DNA of 64,000 bases from Nostocales cyanobacterium HT-58-2 (GTDB lineage Bacteria > Cyanobacteriota > Cyanobacteriia > Cyanobacteriales > Nostocaceae): positions 5,273,501 through 5,337,500 of the forward strand of contig CP019636.1 in NCBI GenBank assembly GCA_002163975.1, in the 5' to 3' direction. Of the stretch, positions 52,986 through 60,592 are shown piece by piece. The notes below the pieces were generated by a model, which saw nothing but the letters and a program-made list of their open reading frames with translations, ran no database searches and had not been told where the DNA came from. Numbering within the stretch: position 1 is the first letter of the stretch; each line of letters opens with the position of its first letter. The translations under genes and the position numbers were made by a program.

Positions 52986-53541
52986 ATTCAGTTCTGAGCA
53001 ATAAGCACTGAGTGCTAAGCCAGATAGCTACTTAGCACTTGGTACTCAGCAACCCCCTTACGCTAGTTAAGAGGGCGAGGAAAACTTTTTCTCCTATCAG
53101 CAGACGCTCGTACTCTTGAGGGAACTGCGTCTTGTACTTACGAGTATCTCCTTAGTCACCCCTTTGGGTAATTCAAAATATAAACTTAAAGATAATTTTG
53201 AATTTGAGCGTCAGCGAGTGACTTCCCTCCTGCAGTGAGCAGTTCTAAGGAGGGGAGCCAGCACGTTGCGGTGAGACAGCGCGAATGACGGTTTTCCAAC
53301 GCCAGATGCTCCACTTGGGGACCACCTTCATGGTGAGGCAACGCGGTGAGTCCAGCACTGCGGGAGGTGAGACCAGTGCTCTTTGGAGGGTTTCCCCGCT
53401 CTCACGGCAAGACTGGCGTTAGCGAACGCGAGTGCGTCTGGTGATAGGAGAAGCGGTAGCGACGTCAGGAGCGTCACCCGAACGCGAGTGCGTCTGGTGA
53501 CAGGAGAAGGGTGCTCGCGGAGAGTATCCGCAGGATTCACC

Positions 53542-53663
53542 CGGAGGGGGTTTCCCCCCAACCCCAACGCCAGTCCGCTCAAGTCGGGAAACCCGCCCAC
53601 GCGGCTGGCTCCTTCGTGGGAACCCCAAAGCCCCCTGTTGTAGCAGCTGGTGTGGTTCTCCCA
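53542..53663. repeat. Direct repeat copy A
   Basis: Starts CGGAGGGGGTTTCCCCCC and runs through AACGCCAGTCCGCTCAAGTC, GGGAAACCCGCCCACGCGG and CTGGCTCCTTCGTGGG to CTGTTGTAGCAGCTGG. About 75 bases in its centre are identical to copy B, from the ACCCCAACG part to CCTTCGTGGG. It contains GGGTTT/AAACCC palindromic parts. Confidence 0.9.
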
Positions 53664-53792
53664 TGAGCGATTGCCGAAAAGGTTTCCTGACTTGTGCAGA
53701 GTGGCGTGAGACCCCAAGACCCTTCTCCTTCTGCCAAAGGGAGAGGCTGCGCCAACGGAGCGTCACCTGGAGGGAGGTTCCCGAGGACAGTT

Positions 53793-53912
53793 CGGAGGGT
53801 TTCCCCCCAACCCCAACGCCAGTCCGCTCAAGTCGGGAAACCCGCCCACGCGGCTGGCTCCTTCGTGGGGGCCCCAAAGCCTCCCGTTGTAGCAAGTGGC
53901 GTTTTCCCTCCA
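53793..53912. repeat. Direct repeat copy B
   Basis: Starts CGGAGGGTTTCCCCCC and has the same core as copy A, then diverges slightly at GGCCCCAAAGCCTCCCGTTG. It lies 251 bases from copy A in the same orientation. Confidence 0.9.
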
Positions 53913-54002
53913 TAAGAAACTACGGTACTGGTTTAGCAACGCCGTAGCTTCCTAAAGGTTTTGCTCACTATGGCGATCGCTCCTCAAAACTGAGCACTCT
54001 AC

Positions 54003-54650
54003 TTACGCCATTTGATTTTCAATTGCCCACCGCGCTAGTTCAGTGCGATTGTGGAGATTAGTTTTCCCCAACATATTTGACACATGGCTTTCTACCGTGC
54101 GTTGGCTGACATTTAGTTCTTCAGCAATTTCACGGTTAGCTAAGCCTCTTGCCACAAATTGCACGACTTTAAGTTCTGTTGGAGTTAACTGCACATCGAA
54201 GGGAACTTGGATACGGGAGCCGTTTTCTCCTCCTTTTGCTTGGTGTTCTTTCCAGCGAATGGTCTGCTTCAGAGAAGATTCCACTTGTGCTACCAATTCT
54301 TCTGGCTCAAAAGGCTTCACCATGTACACATCAGCACCTTTGTTCAGACCTTTTACTCGGTCTGCGCTTTGTCCCTTAGCTGAAAGGAATAGAACGGGAA
54401 TCCAGCTGGTGCGTTCTGTTTGCCGGACTTGTTCTACAAAAGTATACCCGTCCATTTCCGGCATCATCACATCGCAAATGATCATATCTGGAATATCCTG
54501 CTCTAAAACTTCCAGTGCTTCTCGACCATTTTCGGCGGTGATGACATCATAACCCCGGAATTCCAAATAATCCTTCACCAGCAAGATGAGGTTAGGGTCA
54601 TCATCAATAAGTAGAAGTCGTTTGTGATCTTTCATGCTGGGTTCTTTCAT
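54003..54650 (-). CDS. NarL/LuxR-type response regulator
   Basis: Two-component transcription regulator of 215 residues. The receiver domain has D16-D18, phosphoacceptor D60 in MIICDVMMPEMDG and the lysine in YMVKPFEPEEL. The LuxR-type helix-turn-helix at the C terminus has LTPTELKVVQFVARGLANRE and VSQRTVESHVSNMLGK. It resembles the Ycf29-type regulators of algae and cyanobacteria, but orthology is not certain. An alternative start is the ATG 5 codons later (54635). No kinase gene is adjacent. Confidence 0.9.
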   Translation of the reverse strand: MKEPSMKDHKRLLLIDDDPNLILLVKDYLEFRGYDVITAENGREALEVLEQDIPDMIICDVMMPEMDGYTFVEQVRQTERTSWIPVLFLSAKGQSADRVKGLNKGADVYMVKPFEPEELVAQVESSLKQTIRWKEHQAKGGENGSRIQVPFDVQLTPTELKVVQFVARGLANREIAEELNVSQRTVESHVSNMLGKTNLHNRTELARWAIENQMA

Positions 54651-55005
54651 AGCAGTGGCACTTATCGCGCTTGATCCATCAAGGTCTTGAATAGATATCC
54701 TCTCTGGTGGATTAAGGAGGTGTCGTGCTTTTTCCTACTTAACTTGCCTTTGCTTCATCAAATCTCAAAAGTGCTTACCACTTTCAAGACACTATGTACC
54801 AACGACAAAATTCCAGTAAGGATACTTAGAGCAGTAGTATTTATAATGCGTTATTATATATCGCTTTGAAAGTTGCGGGTTAAAAAACACTGATTAAAAA
54901 ATAATTATTCAGGTTAACAAGTAAGTTTTGGACTCAGGATGCTCCCAAATTACAATTAACCCGCAATTTCATTTGTTTACTACTGTGCCATATCCTTGCA
55001 GGATG
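54651..55005. other. Intergenic region without recognised gene
   Basis: A 355-base gap between two minus-strand genes. A plus-strand frame of 60 codons (54687-54869) has no ribosome-binding site or domain and was not called. No RNA gene was seen. Confidence 0.4.
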
Positions 55006-55479
55006 TTAAGCTTTTATAAGTTGTTCACGACTCACTAGGGAACTTTCTGGCAAAGGTTGGGTGAACAATGCGTATTCTTCTACCACCTTGTTGCCTAATA
55101 AGTGTTCTCGTATAATCCGCTTAATGATTTCCGAGGTTGTTGGGCGATACCGCACAGCATCCGAGGAATCCTCTATTATCAGTTTAGAACACCAAACTGG
55201 CAAGCAGTTGACTTTATTTCCAAAGATACAACTGGAATAACTCTCTTGATCTTGCTGAAGATTTCGCTGTTTGAGTCGCTTTTTCAAGTCTTCCCACAAT
55301 GGGAAACGAGCTTGCTTTGAGAAGCGTTTAGAAACTGTCTGGATAGCACATATAAAAGTGTCCTTGTGAATTTTTGACAGTCCCAAAGTTTCTGTAAAAA
55401 TACTTGGGCATTTATTCGCTGGTGGTTTAGTGGTTGTTGATAGCTCAAAAGTCAACTGGCTCACTGTGGTAGTACTCAA
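55006..55479 (-). CDS. Hypothetical protein
   Basis: A 157-residue basic protein without signal peptide or membrane helix. It includes SKRFSKQARFPLWEDLKKRL, five cysteines and a C-terminal helical part (TTSEIIKRIIREHLLGNKVV). No family is recognised. It diverges from groES, with the CIRCE operator in the gap, so it might share heat-shock control, though CIRCE is much closer to groES. The prediction rests on frame length and normal composition. Confidence 0.5.
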   Translation of the reverse strand: MSTTTVSQLTFELSTTTKPPANKCPSIFTETLGLSKIHKDTFICAIQTVSKRFSKQARFPLWEDLKKRLKQRNLQQDQESYSSCIFGNKVNCLPVWCSKLIIEDSSDAVRYRPTTSEIIKRIIREHLLGNKVVEEYALFTQPLPESSLVSREQLIKA

Positions 55480-55681
55480 TTCGCGGCTCCCTGATTACTG
55501 TTCTATATCAATTTCCCAGCTTTGCAAACAAAGTTGCCCATATATCCATATTCGTCATTTACGGAAGAAAACCTGAAAGCTAAGAAAAATAGAGTATTTC
55601 TACTTAAGTGAGGTTATGCAAGTAAAGTTCGGGAACCCGTACAAAAGAAAATGTTGCCATTTCACACCGCTCTTCGGTAAA

Positions 55682-55708
55682 TTAGCACTCAGGAGTTGAG
55701 AGTGCTAA
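55682..55708 (+). promoter_or_regulatory. CIRCE operator (HrcA site)
   Basis: TTAGCACTC-N9-GAGTGCTAA, a perfect match to the CIRCE consensus, 17 bases before the groES start. HrcA bound here blocks groESL transcription until heat shock. Confidence 0.97.
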
Positions 55709-55725
55709 CAAGGTGAGAAATTGGT

Positions 55726-56037
55726 ATGGCAGCTGTATCTCTAAGCGTTTCTACAGTTAAACCTCTAGGCGATCGCGTATTTGTCAAAGTGAGCGCCGCC
55801 GAAGAAAAGACCGCAGGTGGTCTGTATTTGCCCGACAACGCAAAAGAAAAGCCCCAGGTGGGCGAAGTGGTCGCTGTTGGCGATGGCAAGGTCAGAGATG
55901 ACGGTGGTCGTCAGGCGTTGGATGTCAAAGTAGGAGACAAAGTTCTCTACTCCAAGTACGCTGGTACCGACATCAAACTCGGAACTGACGAATACATTCT
56001 GCTCTCTGAAAAAGACATTCTAGCAATCGTTTCATAG
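55726..56037 (+). CDS. groES: Co-chaperonin GroES
   Basis: The 10-kDa lid of the GroEL chamber, 103 residues. Family features are VKPLGDRVFVKV, the mobile loop EEKTAGGLYLPDNAKEKPQ and YAGTDIKLGTDEYILL. AAGGTGAG lies upstream of the ATG. It is the first gene of groESL, directly after a CIRCE element. The N terminus has a few more residues than E. coli GroES, as usual in cyanobacteria. Confidence 0.98.
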   Translation: MAAVSLSVSTVKPLGDRVFVKVSAAEEKTAGGLYLPDNAKEKPQVGEVVAVGDGKVRDDGGRQALDVKVGDKVLYSKYAGTDIKLGTDEYILLSEKDILAIVS

Positions 56038-56039
56038 TC

Positions 56040-56105
56040 ATAACTCATTTGTCATGGGTCTTTGTCATTAGTTTTGGCAAAGAACGAAAGACAAACAACA
56101 AATTT
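56040..56105. repeat. STRR-like sequence between groES and groEL
   Basis: CATTTGTCATGGGTCTTTGTCATTAG is followed by AAGAACGAAAGACAAACAACAAA, so TTTGTC and GACAAA units face each other. It resembles the STRR segments at 18050 and 30113. It may fold in the groESL message between the two cistrons. Confidence 0.5.
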
Positions 56106-56136
56106 GTAGTTTTCTGCTAAAAATTCTTTGACAATT

Positions 56137-57777
56137 ATGGCAAAGCGCATTATTTACAACGAAAACGCACGTCGCGCCCTAGAGAAAGGCATGGACATCC
56201 TGGCTGAGGCTGTCGCTGTGACCCTCGGTCCCAAAGGTCGTAACGTAGTCCTAGAGAAAAAATTTGGCGCACCACAAATCGTTAATGACGGTGTGACCAT
56301 CGCTAAAGAAATTGAATTAGAAGACCACGTCGAAAACACTGGCGTTTCCCTAATCCGTCAAGCAGCGTCCAAGACCAACGATGCTGCTGGTGATGGCACC
56401 ACAACCGCGACTGTTTTGGCGCATGCAGTGGTAAAAGAAGGCTTGCGCAACGTAGCAGCAGGTGCAAACGCCATTTTGCTAAAGCGTGGTATTGATAAAG
56501 CTACTAACTTCTTAGTTGAGAAAATCAAAGAGCACGCTCGTCCCGTAGAAGATTCCAAAGCCATTGCACAAGTAGGCGCTATCTCTGCTGGTAACGACGA
56601 AGAAGTCGGTCAGATGATTGCCGAAGCAATGGACAAGGTGGGTAAAGAAGGCGTGATTTCCTTGGAAGAAGGGAAGTCCATGACCACCGAATTGGAAATC
56701 ACCGAAGGGATGCGCTTTGACAAAGGCTATATCTCTCCCTACTTTGCAACTGATCCCGAGCGGATGGAAGCAATTTTCGATGAGCCTTTCATCCTGCTGA
56801 CCGATAAGAAAATCGCTTTGGTACAAGACCTTGTACCCGTACTTGAGCAAGTCGCTCGCGCTGGTCGTCCTTTAGTGATTATCGCTGAAGATATCGAGAA
56901 AGAAGCTTTGGCAACTCTGGTTGTTAACCGCTTGCGTGGTGTACTCAACGTAGCTGCTGTTAAAGCTCCCGGCTTTGGCGATCGCCGCAAAGCAATGCTA
57001 GAAGACATTGCCGTTCTCACTGGTGGTCAAGTCATCACCGAAGACGCTGGCTTGAAACTGGAAAACACCAAGCTAGAAGCACTGGGTAAAGCTCGCCGCA
57101 TCACTATCACCAAAGACAACACCACCATTGTTGCTGAAGGTAACGAAGCTGCTGTTAAGGCTCGTGTTGATCAAATTCGCCGTCAAATCGAAGAAACCGA
57201 ATCTTCCTACGACAAAGAAAAGCTGCAAGAGCGCCTCGCTAAGCTAGCTGGTGGTGTCGCTGTTGTCAAAGTAGGCGCTGCTACCGAAACCGAAATGAAG
57301 GACAAGAAGCTGCGCCTAGAAGACGCCATCAACGCTACCAAAGCTGCTGTGGAAGAAGGTATCGTTCCTGGCGGTGGTACAACTCTGGCTCACCTTGCTC
57401 CTGCGCTCGAAGAATGGGCTAACAGCAACCTCAATGGTGAAGAGTTGACTGGTGCGTTGATTGTGTCTCGCGCCTTGTCTGCACCTCTCAAGAGAATTGC
57501 AGAAAACGCTGGTCAGAACGGTGCTGTTATCGCTGAACGCGTGAAGGAAAAAGACTTCAACATTGGTTACGACGCTGCTCAGAACGAGTTCGTCAACCTG
57601 TTGGATGCTGGTATTGTTGACCCTGCCAAAGTGACTCGTTCTGCTCTGCAAAACGCTGCATCCATTGCTGGTATGGTGTTAACCACCGAGTGTATCGTAG
57701 TTGACAAGCCTGAGCCAAAAGATAACGCTCCTGCTGGCGCAGGCGCTGGTATGGGCGGCGGCGACTTCGATTACTAA
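56137..57777 (+). CDS. groEL: Chaperonin GroEL (GroEL1 type)
   Basis: ATP-dependent 60-kDa chaperonin, 546 residues. ATP-binding and catalytic blocks are TLGPKGRNVVLEK, NDGVTIAKEIELED, AGDGTTTATVLA and VPGGGTTLAHLAP. The tail is GAGAGMGGGDFDY, not the GGM repeat of many GroELs but known for groES-linked GroEL1 of cyanobacteria. The ATG at 56137 is used; an in-frame TTG three codons earlier is ignored. Two hairpins follow the gene. Expression is controlled by CIRCE upstream of groES. Confidence 0.98.
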   Translation: MAKRIIYNENARRALEKGMDILAEAVAVTLGPKGRNVVLEKKFGAPQIVNDGVTIAKEIELEDHVENTGVSLIRQAASKTNDAAGDGTTTATVLAHAVVKEGLRNVAAGANAILLKRGIDKATNFLVEKIKEHARPVEDSKAIAQVGAISAGNDEEVGQMIAEAMDKVGKEGVISLEEGKSMTTELEITEGMRFDKGYISPYFATDPERMEAIFDEPFILLTDKKIALVQDLVPVLEQVARAGRPLVIIAEDIEKEALATLVVNRLRGVLNVAAVKAPGFGDRRKAMLEDIAVLTGGQVITEDAGLKLENTKLEALGKARRITITKDNTTIVAEGNEAAVKARVDQIRRQIEETESSYDKEKLQERLAKLAGGVAVVKVGAATETEMKDKKLRLEDAINATKAAVEEGIVPGGGTTLAHLAPALEEWANSNLNGEELTGALIVSRALSAPLKRIAENAGQNGAVIAERVKEKDFNIGYDAAQNEFVNLLDAGIVDPAKVTRSALQNAASIAGMVLTTECIVVDKPEPKDNAPAGAGAGMGGGDFDY

Positions 57778-57787
57778 GATTCTTGTA

Positions 57788-57808
57788 GAGCAGGCAAAAT
57801 GCCTGCTC
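57788..57808 (+). terminator. Hairpin after groEL (first)
   Basis: GAGCAGGC and GCCTGCTC form an 8-bp perfect stem around AAAAT, 10 bases past the groEL stop, with no T-run. Confidence 0.6.
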
Positions 57809-57815
57809 AATTATG

Positions 57816-57852
57816 AAAACAGCTGTTTCCATTAGGGAAGCAGCTGTTTTTT
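57816..57852 (+). terminator. Rho-independent terminator after groEL
   Basis: AAAACAGCTGTTTCC pairs with GGAAGCAGCTGTTTT around ATTA, followed by TTTTTTG. This is a strong terminator for groESL. Confidence 0.8.
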
Positions 57853-57975
57853 GTTGGGTGTAGGATACGTCAGGATGAAATCCGTAACGCATCATGCCAA
57901 GGGTTTGATGCGTTACGAGTAGCGCTAACGCATCAAACGTATCTGATATCCGTTATTTCATCCGTAGCAAATAGC
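57853..57975. repeat. Dispersed GCGTTACG/CGTAACGC repeat
   Basis: GGATGAAATCCGTAACGCATCATGCC, TTTGATGCGTTACGAG, GCGCTAACGCATCAAACG and CCGTTATTTCATCCG follow each other and are mutually complementary. Related copies are at 4201-4330 and 60461-60545. Confidence 0.75.
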
Positions 57976-58029
57976 TAGATAGGGAGATGTCGAGAGCATC
58001 CGTTGTCATCTAGGTTGGAAAAGTTGAAT

Positions 58030-58272
58030 ATGAATAATTTCAGTAAACCTAGCATGATTTATCCTAATCCTGGTCCTTTACCCAACGAGCCACAGATTCC
58101 CAATCCATCACCCGAACCAGGGATTCCCCAACCTATACCAGGACCTGTACCGGAACCTGTACCTGCTCCTGCTCCCGAACCCGTACCAGCACCTGTACCA
58201 GAACCCGTACCAGCACCCATTCCTCAAACAGTACCAGCACCCATTCCTCAGACAGTTCCTGGACCTGTTTGA
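58030..58272 (+). CDS. Small proline-rich protein
   Basis: An 80-residue protein that starts MNNFSKPSMIYPNPGP and then repeats PVPEPVPAP-type units (PEPVPAPVPEPVPAPIPQTVPAP), so more than a third of residues are proline. No signal peptide is visible, and such a stretch would form an extended polyproline helix. The ATG at 58030 is preferred over an upstream in-frame codon. Either it is a real linker-like protein, or a coding remnant. The low complexity gives no function. Confidence 0.5.
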   Translation: MNNFSKPSMIYPNPGPLPNEPQIPNPSPEPGIPQPIPGPVPEPVPAPAPEPVPAPVPEPVPAPIPQTVPAPIPQTVPGPV

Positions 58273-58341
58273 AAGTCATGACAGGTAGTTTTAAGATAAC
58301 GTTTGAAATGGTAATACAAAATCCAGAATCTCAAATCTAAG

Positions 58342-59433
58342 ATGCTACGAGCCGGAATTGTCGGACTCCCTAACGTTGGAAAATCTACTTTGTTTAATGC
58401 CTTGGTTGCTAACGCCAAGGCAGAAGCAGCCAACTTCCCTTTTTGCACTATAGAACCGAATGTTGGCGTTGTCTCTGTACCCGATGAGCGGCTGAATGTT
58501 TTATCGAAGATTTCTTCCTCAAAACAAATTGTTCCGGCGCGTGTTGAGTTTGTAGATATTGCCGGTTTGGTTAAGGGTGCTAGTCAGGGAGAGGGACTAG
58601 GTAACCAATTTTTGTCCCATATTCGGGAAGTTGATGCAATTGTTCATGTGGTGCGTTGTTTTGAGAATGATGACATTATCCACGTCGCTGGTTCAGTTGA
58701 CCCAGCACGAGATATTGAAATTATCAATTTAGAGCTTGGTTTAGCCGATTTGGCACAAATTGAACGGCGGATAGACCGCACCCGCAAACAAGCTCGTACT
58801 AGCAAAGAAGGCCAGATTGAATTAGCATTGCTGGAAAAATTAGCTGCTGCATTAAATGAAGGTAAATCAGTGCGGCAAGTGAGTTTGACCGAAGAAGAAG
58901 CTGAGATTATTAAACCACTAGAACTGCTCACTCTTAAGCCGATTATCTATGCTGCCAATGTGTCTGAAGATGATTTGGCAACTGGCAATGAATATGTGGA
59001 AAAAGTGCGGCAAATTGCTTCTGCTGAAAACGCACAAGTTGTCATAGTCTCTGCACAGGTTGAATCGGAATTAATTGAATTACCAGAAGAAGAACGCTCT
59101 GAATTCTTGGCATCTTTGGGTGTAGAAGAAGGCGGTTTAAAATCATTAATTCGAGCAACGTATACTCTGTTAGGTTTGCGTACTTATTTCACCACAGGAG
59201 AAAAGGAAACCCGTGCTTGGACAATTACAGCAGGGATGTCAGCACCGCAAGCAGCAGGTGTGATTCACAGTGATTTTGAACGGGGATTTATTCGAGCTGA
59301 GACTGTTGCTTATGAGGATTTAGTAACCGGTGGTTCAATGAGTGCTGCCAAGGAGAAAGGGCTAGTGCGTAGTGAAGGAAAAGATTACATTGTGCAAGAA
59401 GGCGATGTGATGTTGTTCCGGTTTAATGTGTAG
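58342..59433 (+). CDS. ychF: Ribosome-binding ATPase YchF
   Basis: OBG-family P-loop protein that prefers ATP, binds ribosomes and takes part in oxidative-stress control. The P-loop is GLPNVGKST (8-16); G3 region is VDIAGLVKGASQGEGLGNQF; the nucleotide base contact lies in IIYAANVSED. A C-terminal TGS domain ends with DYIVQEGDVMLFRFNV. The 363 residues match the family exactly. It appears to be monocistronic. Confidence 0.97.
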   Translation: MLRAGIVGLPNVGKSTLFNALVANAKAEAANFPFCTIEPNVGVVSVPDERLNVLSKISSSKQIVPARVEFVDIAGLVKGASQGEGLGNQFLSHIREVDAIVHVVRCFENDDIIHVAGSVDPARDIEIINLELGLADLAQIERRIDRTRKQARTSKEGQIELALLEKLAAALNEGKSVRQVSLTEEEAEIIKPLELLTLKPIIYAANVSEDDLATGNEYVEKVRQIASAENAQVVIVSAQVESELIELPEEERSEFLASLGVEEGGLKSLIRATYTLLGLRTYFTTGEKETRAWTITAGMSAPQAAGVIHSDFERGFIRAETVAYEDLVTGGSMSAAKEKGLVRSEGKDYIVQEGDVMLFRFNV

Positions 59434-59668
59434 AACAGGTCATTTTTGGTCATTATTCATTTGTCCTTGATAAAGAGGAGATGGCTAGACTTTTGGCAAA
59501 AGTGAGGATGAATGGATATTTAGAACCACAGATGCACACTGATTAACACAGATAAATTACCTGTGTGCATCTGGTGTTTAATCTGTGGTTTTGTTTTCTT
59601 CAAATTTGACTTTTTTGAGAGAATTAAACTGTGTAGAGTAAAGTTTGAGTAGGGGTAAGTTTGTTTTG
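59434..59668. other. Intergenic region with long inverted repeat
   Basis: Holds an inverted element at 59524-59590 (see separate entry) and leads into the 21-bp tandem array. No gene is seen. Confidence 0.5.
59524..59590 (+). repeat. Inverted repeat AACCACAGAT...ATCTGTGGTT
   Basis: Outer arms AACCACAGAT/ATCTGTGGTT pair perfectly; inner parts GATGCACAC/GTGTGCATC and TTAACAC/GTGTTTA can pair in alternative ways. TTTTGTTTTCTT follows, so it can end ychF transcription. The AACCACAGAT... form is a common dispersed element in cyanobacteria. Confidence 0.7.
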
Positions 59669-59836
59669 GCAGGTTGATGCATTAATAATGTCAGCAAATG
59701 CATTAATAATGCAGGTCGATGCATCAATAATGTAAGTGAATGTATTTACAATGCCAGGGGATGCATTCACAATGCAGGTTGATGTATTACTAATGTAAGC
59801 CAATGCATTCACAATGCAGGCTGATGCATTAATAAT
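59669..59836. repeat. Tandem array, 8 units of exactly 21 bp
   Basis: Eight imperfect copies, each 21 bases, built on GCAGGTTGATGCATTAATAAT. Two sub-types tend to alternate: GCAGG..GATGCAT.. (units 1, 3, 6, 8) and GT(A/C)AG..AATG.AT.. (units 2, 4, 7), giving a 42-base higher-order period. Every unit ends in AAT after an A/T-rich part. Unit size is a multiple of three, so all six frames keep a 7-residue period. It lies between ychF and a GNAT gene. Confidence 0.95.
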
Positions 59837-59896
59837 GATTCAATTTCTCGGCTGTGTGGATGGAAAGGAGTACCCTCTTGAGGTGCAACTGTAACC

Positions 59897-60409
59897 TTAC
59901 ATGAGATCCAACTCCATAAATATCCAAGAGGAGTGATATTTTTCAGGAATTTCACTTCCCGCATATGGCTCAATCTCTTGAAATCCAAGACTATGATAAA
60001 GTGCTTGTGCTTCCTTTGCGAAAGGGGCAGTATCTAAGCAGATTTTTGAATAACCTATCTGGCAAGCTTCATGGATAATAGCTTTTAATAAAGACCGACC
60101 GATTCCTTTTCTACGAAACTCTGGTCTGACATACATCCTTTTTATCTCCCCAACTTCGTCACCAATTTTTCGTAAGCACGCACAACCTGCTATTTTGGTT
60201 TCATATTCTCCCAGCAGCAATCTTCCTTCTGGTGGTGCAAATTGCTGAAGTTTTGCCATATTTTGCTCTAACATTGCAGTGACATCATAACTGATGCCAA
60301 ATTCACGAATAATCATCAAATGAGTGGAACTGAAATTTTCCCAAAATAGTTCTCGTACATGGCGTCTATGTTCATCTGTCTCTACTTGTATAATATTGAG
60401 CAATTGCAT
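59897..60409 (-). CDS. GNAT-family N-acetyltransferase
   Basis: A 170-residue acetyl-CoA acetyltransferase. The acetyl-CoA binding loop is YVRPEFRRKGIGRSLLKAI, and FAKEAQALYHSLGFQEIEPY is the C-terminal motif. This branch (GEIKRMYVRPEFRRKGIG, ending in a GSEIPEKY loop) is widespread in bacteria as 'putative acetyltransferase' and its target is unknown. The 21-bp tandem array lies 60 bases past its stop; a dispersed GCGTTACG repeat lies upstream. Confidence 0.85.
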   Translation of the reverse strand: MQLLNIIQVETDEHRRHVRELFWENFSSTHLMIIREFGISYDVTAMLEQNMAKLQQFAPPEGRLLLGEYETKIAGCACLRKIGDEVGEIKRMYVRPEFRRKGIGRSLLKAIIHEACQIGYSKICLDTAPFAKEAQALYHSLGFQEIEPYAGSEIPEKYHSSWIFMELDLM

Positions 60410-60460
60410 TCCTCAATCAATGAAAGAAATATTATTAGTCATTTTTGATTTTTAAAAAGA

Positions 60461-60545
60461 TATGTAGGATGTGTTAGCGACAGCGTAACGCATCAAAATC
60501 AAGGGTTCGGTGCGTTAGGATGAAATCCGTAACGCACCCTACAAT
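60461..60545. repeat. Dispersed GCGTTACG-type repeat
   Basis: GTAGGATGTGTTAGCGACAG is followed by CGTAACGCATC, GTGCGTTAGGATG and CCGTAACGCACCCTAC. The outer parts GTAGG/CCTAC and inner GCGTTA/TAACGC can pair. It is related to the elements at 4201-4330 and 57853-57975 and lies just before the oxygenase gene. Confidence 0.75.
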
Positions 60546-60592
60546 GCTACAATGCCTAATTTTATTCACAAATGAAATAGTAGTCCTATAGT

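Larger units (their letters stand above)
52986..54002. repeat. GC-rich dispersed-repeat island
   Basis: About 1 kb of GC-rich, highly repetitive DNA. Frames on both strands are long only because of the composition. A direct repeat of about 120 bases is present at 53542-53663 and 53793-53912, and a 31-base repeat (CGAACGCGAGTGCGTCTGG...) at 53423-53453 and 53479-53509. Parts recur at 30049-30087, 38667-38695 and 44126-44152. The island is built from members of one dispersed family inserted in and next to each other. Confidence 0.8.

Noticed and set aside
53383..53947. Long overlapping frames on both strands in the 53-kb island
   Set aside because: They follow the GC-rich direct repeats; the same peptide segment appears twice because the DNA is repeated. 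No domain, no ribosome-binding site and frames on both strands are equally long.
59624..59812. Minus-strand 62-codon frame with a 7-residue repeat
   Set aside because: It is the translation of the 21-bp tandem array. Any multiple-of-three array gives such a frame. No ribosome-binding site is evident, so it is treated as a repeat only.
59669..59836. CRISPR array
   Set aside because: Units are directly adjacent without unique spacers, unit length is 21 bases and no cas gene is in the window.
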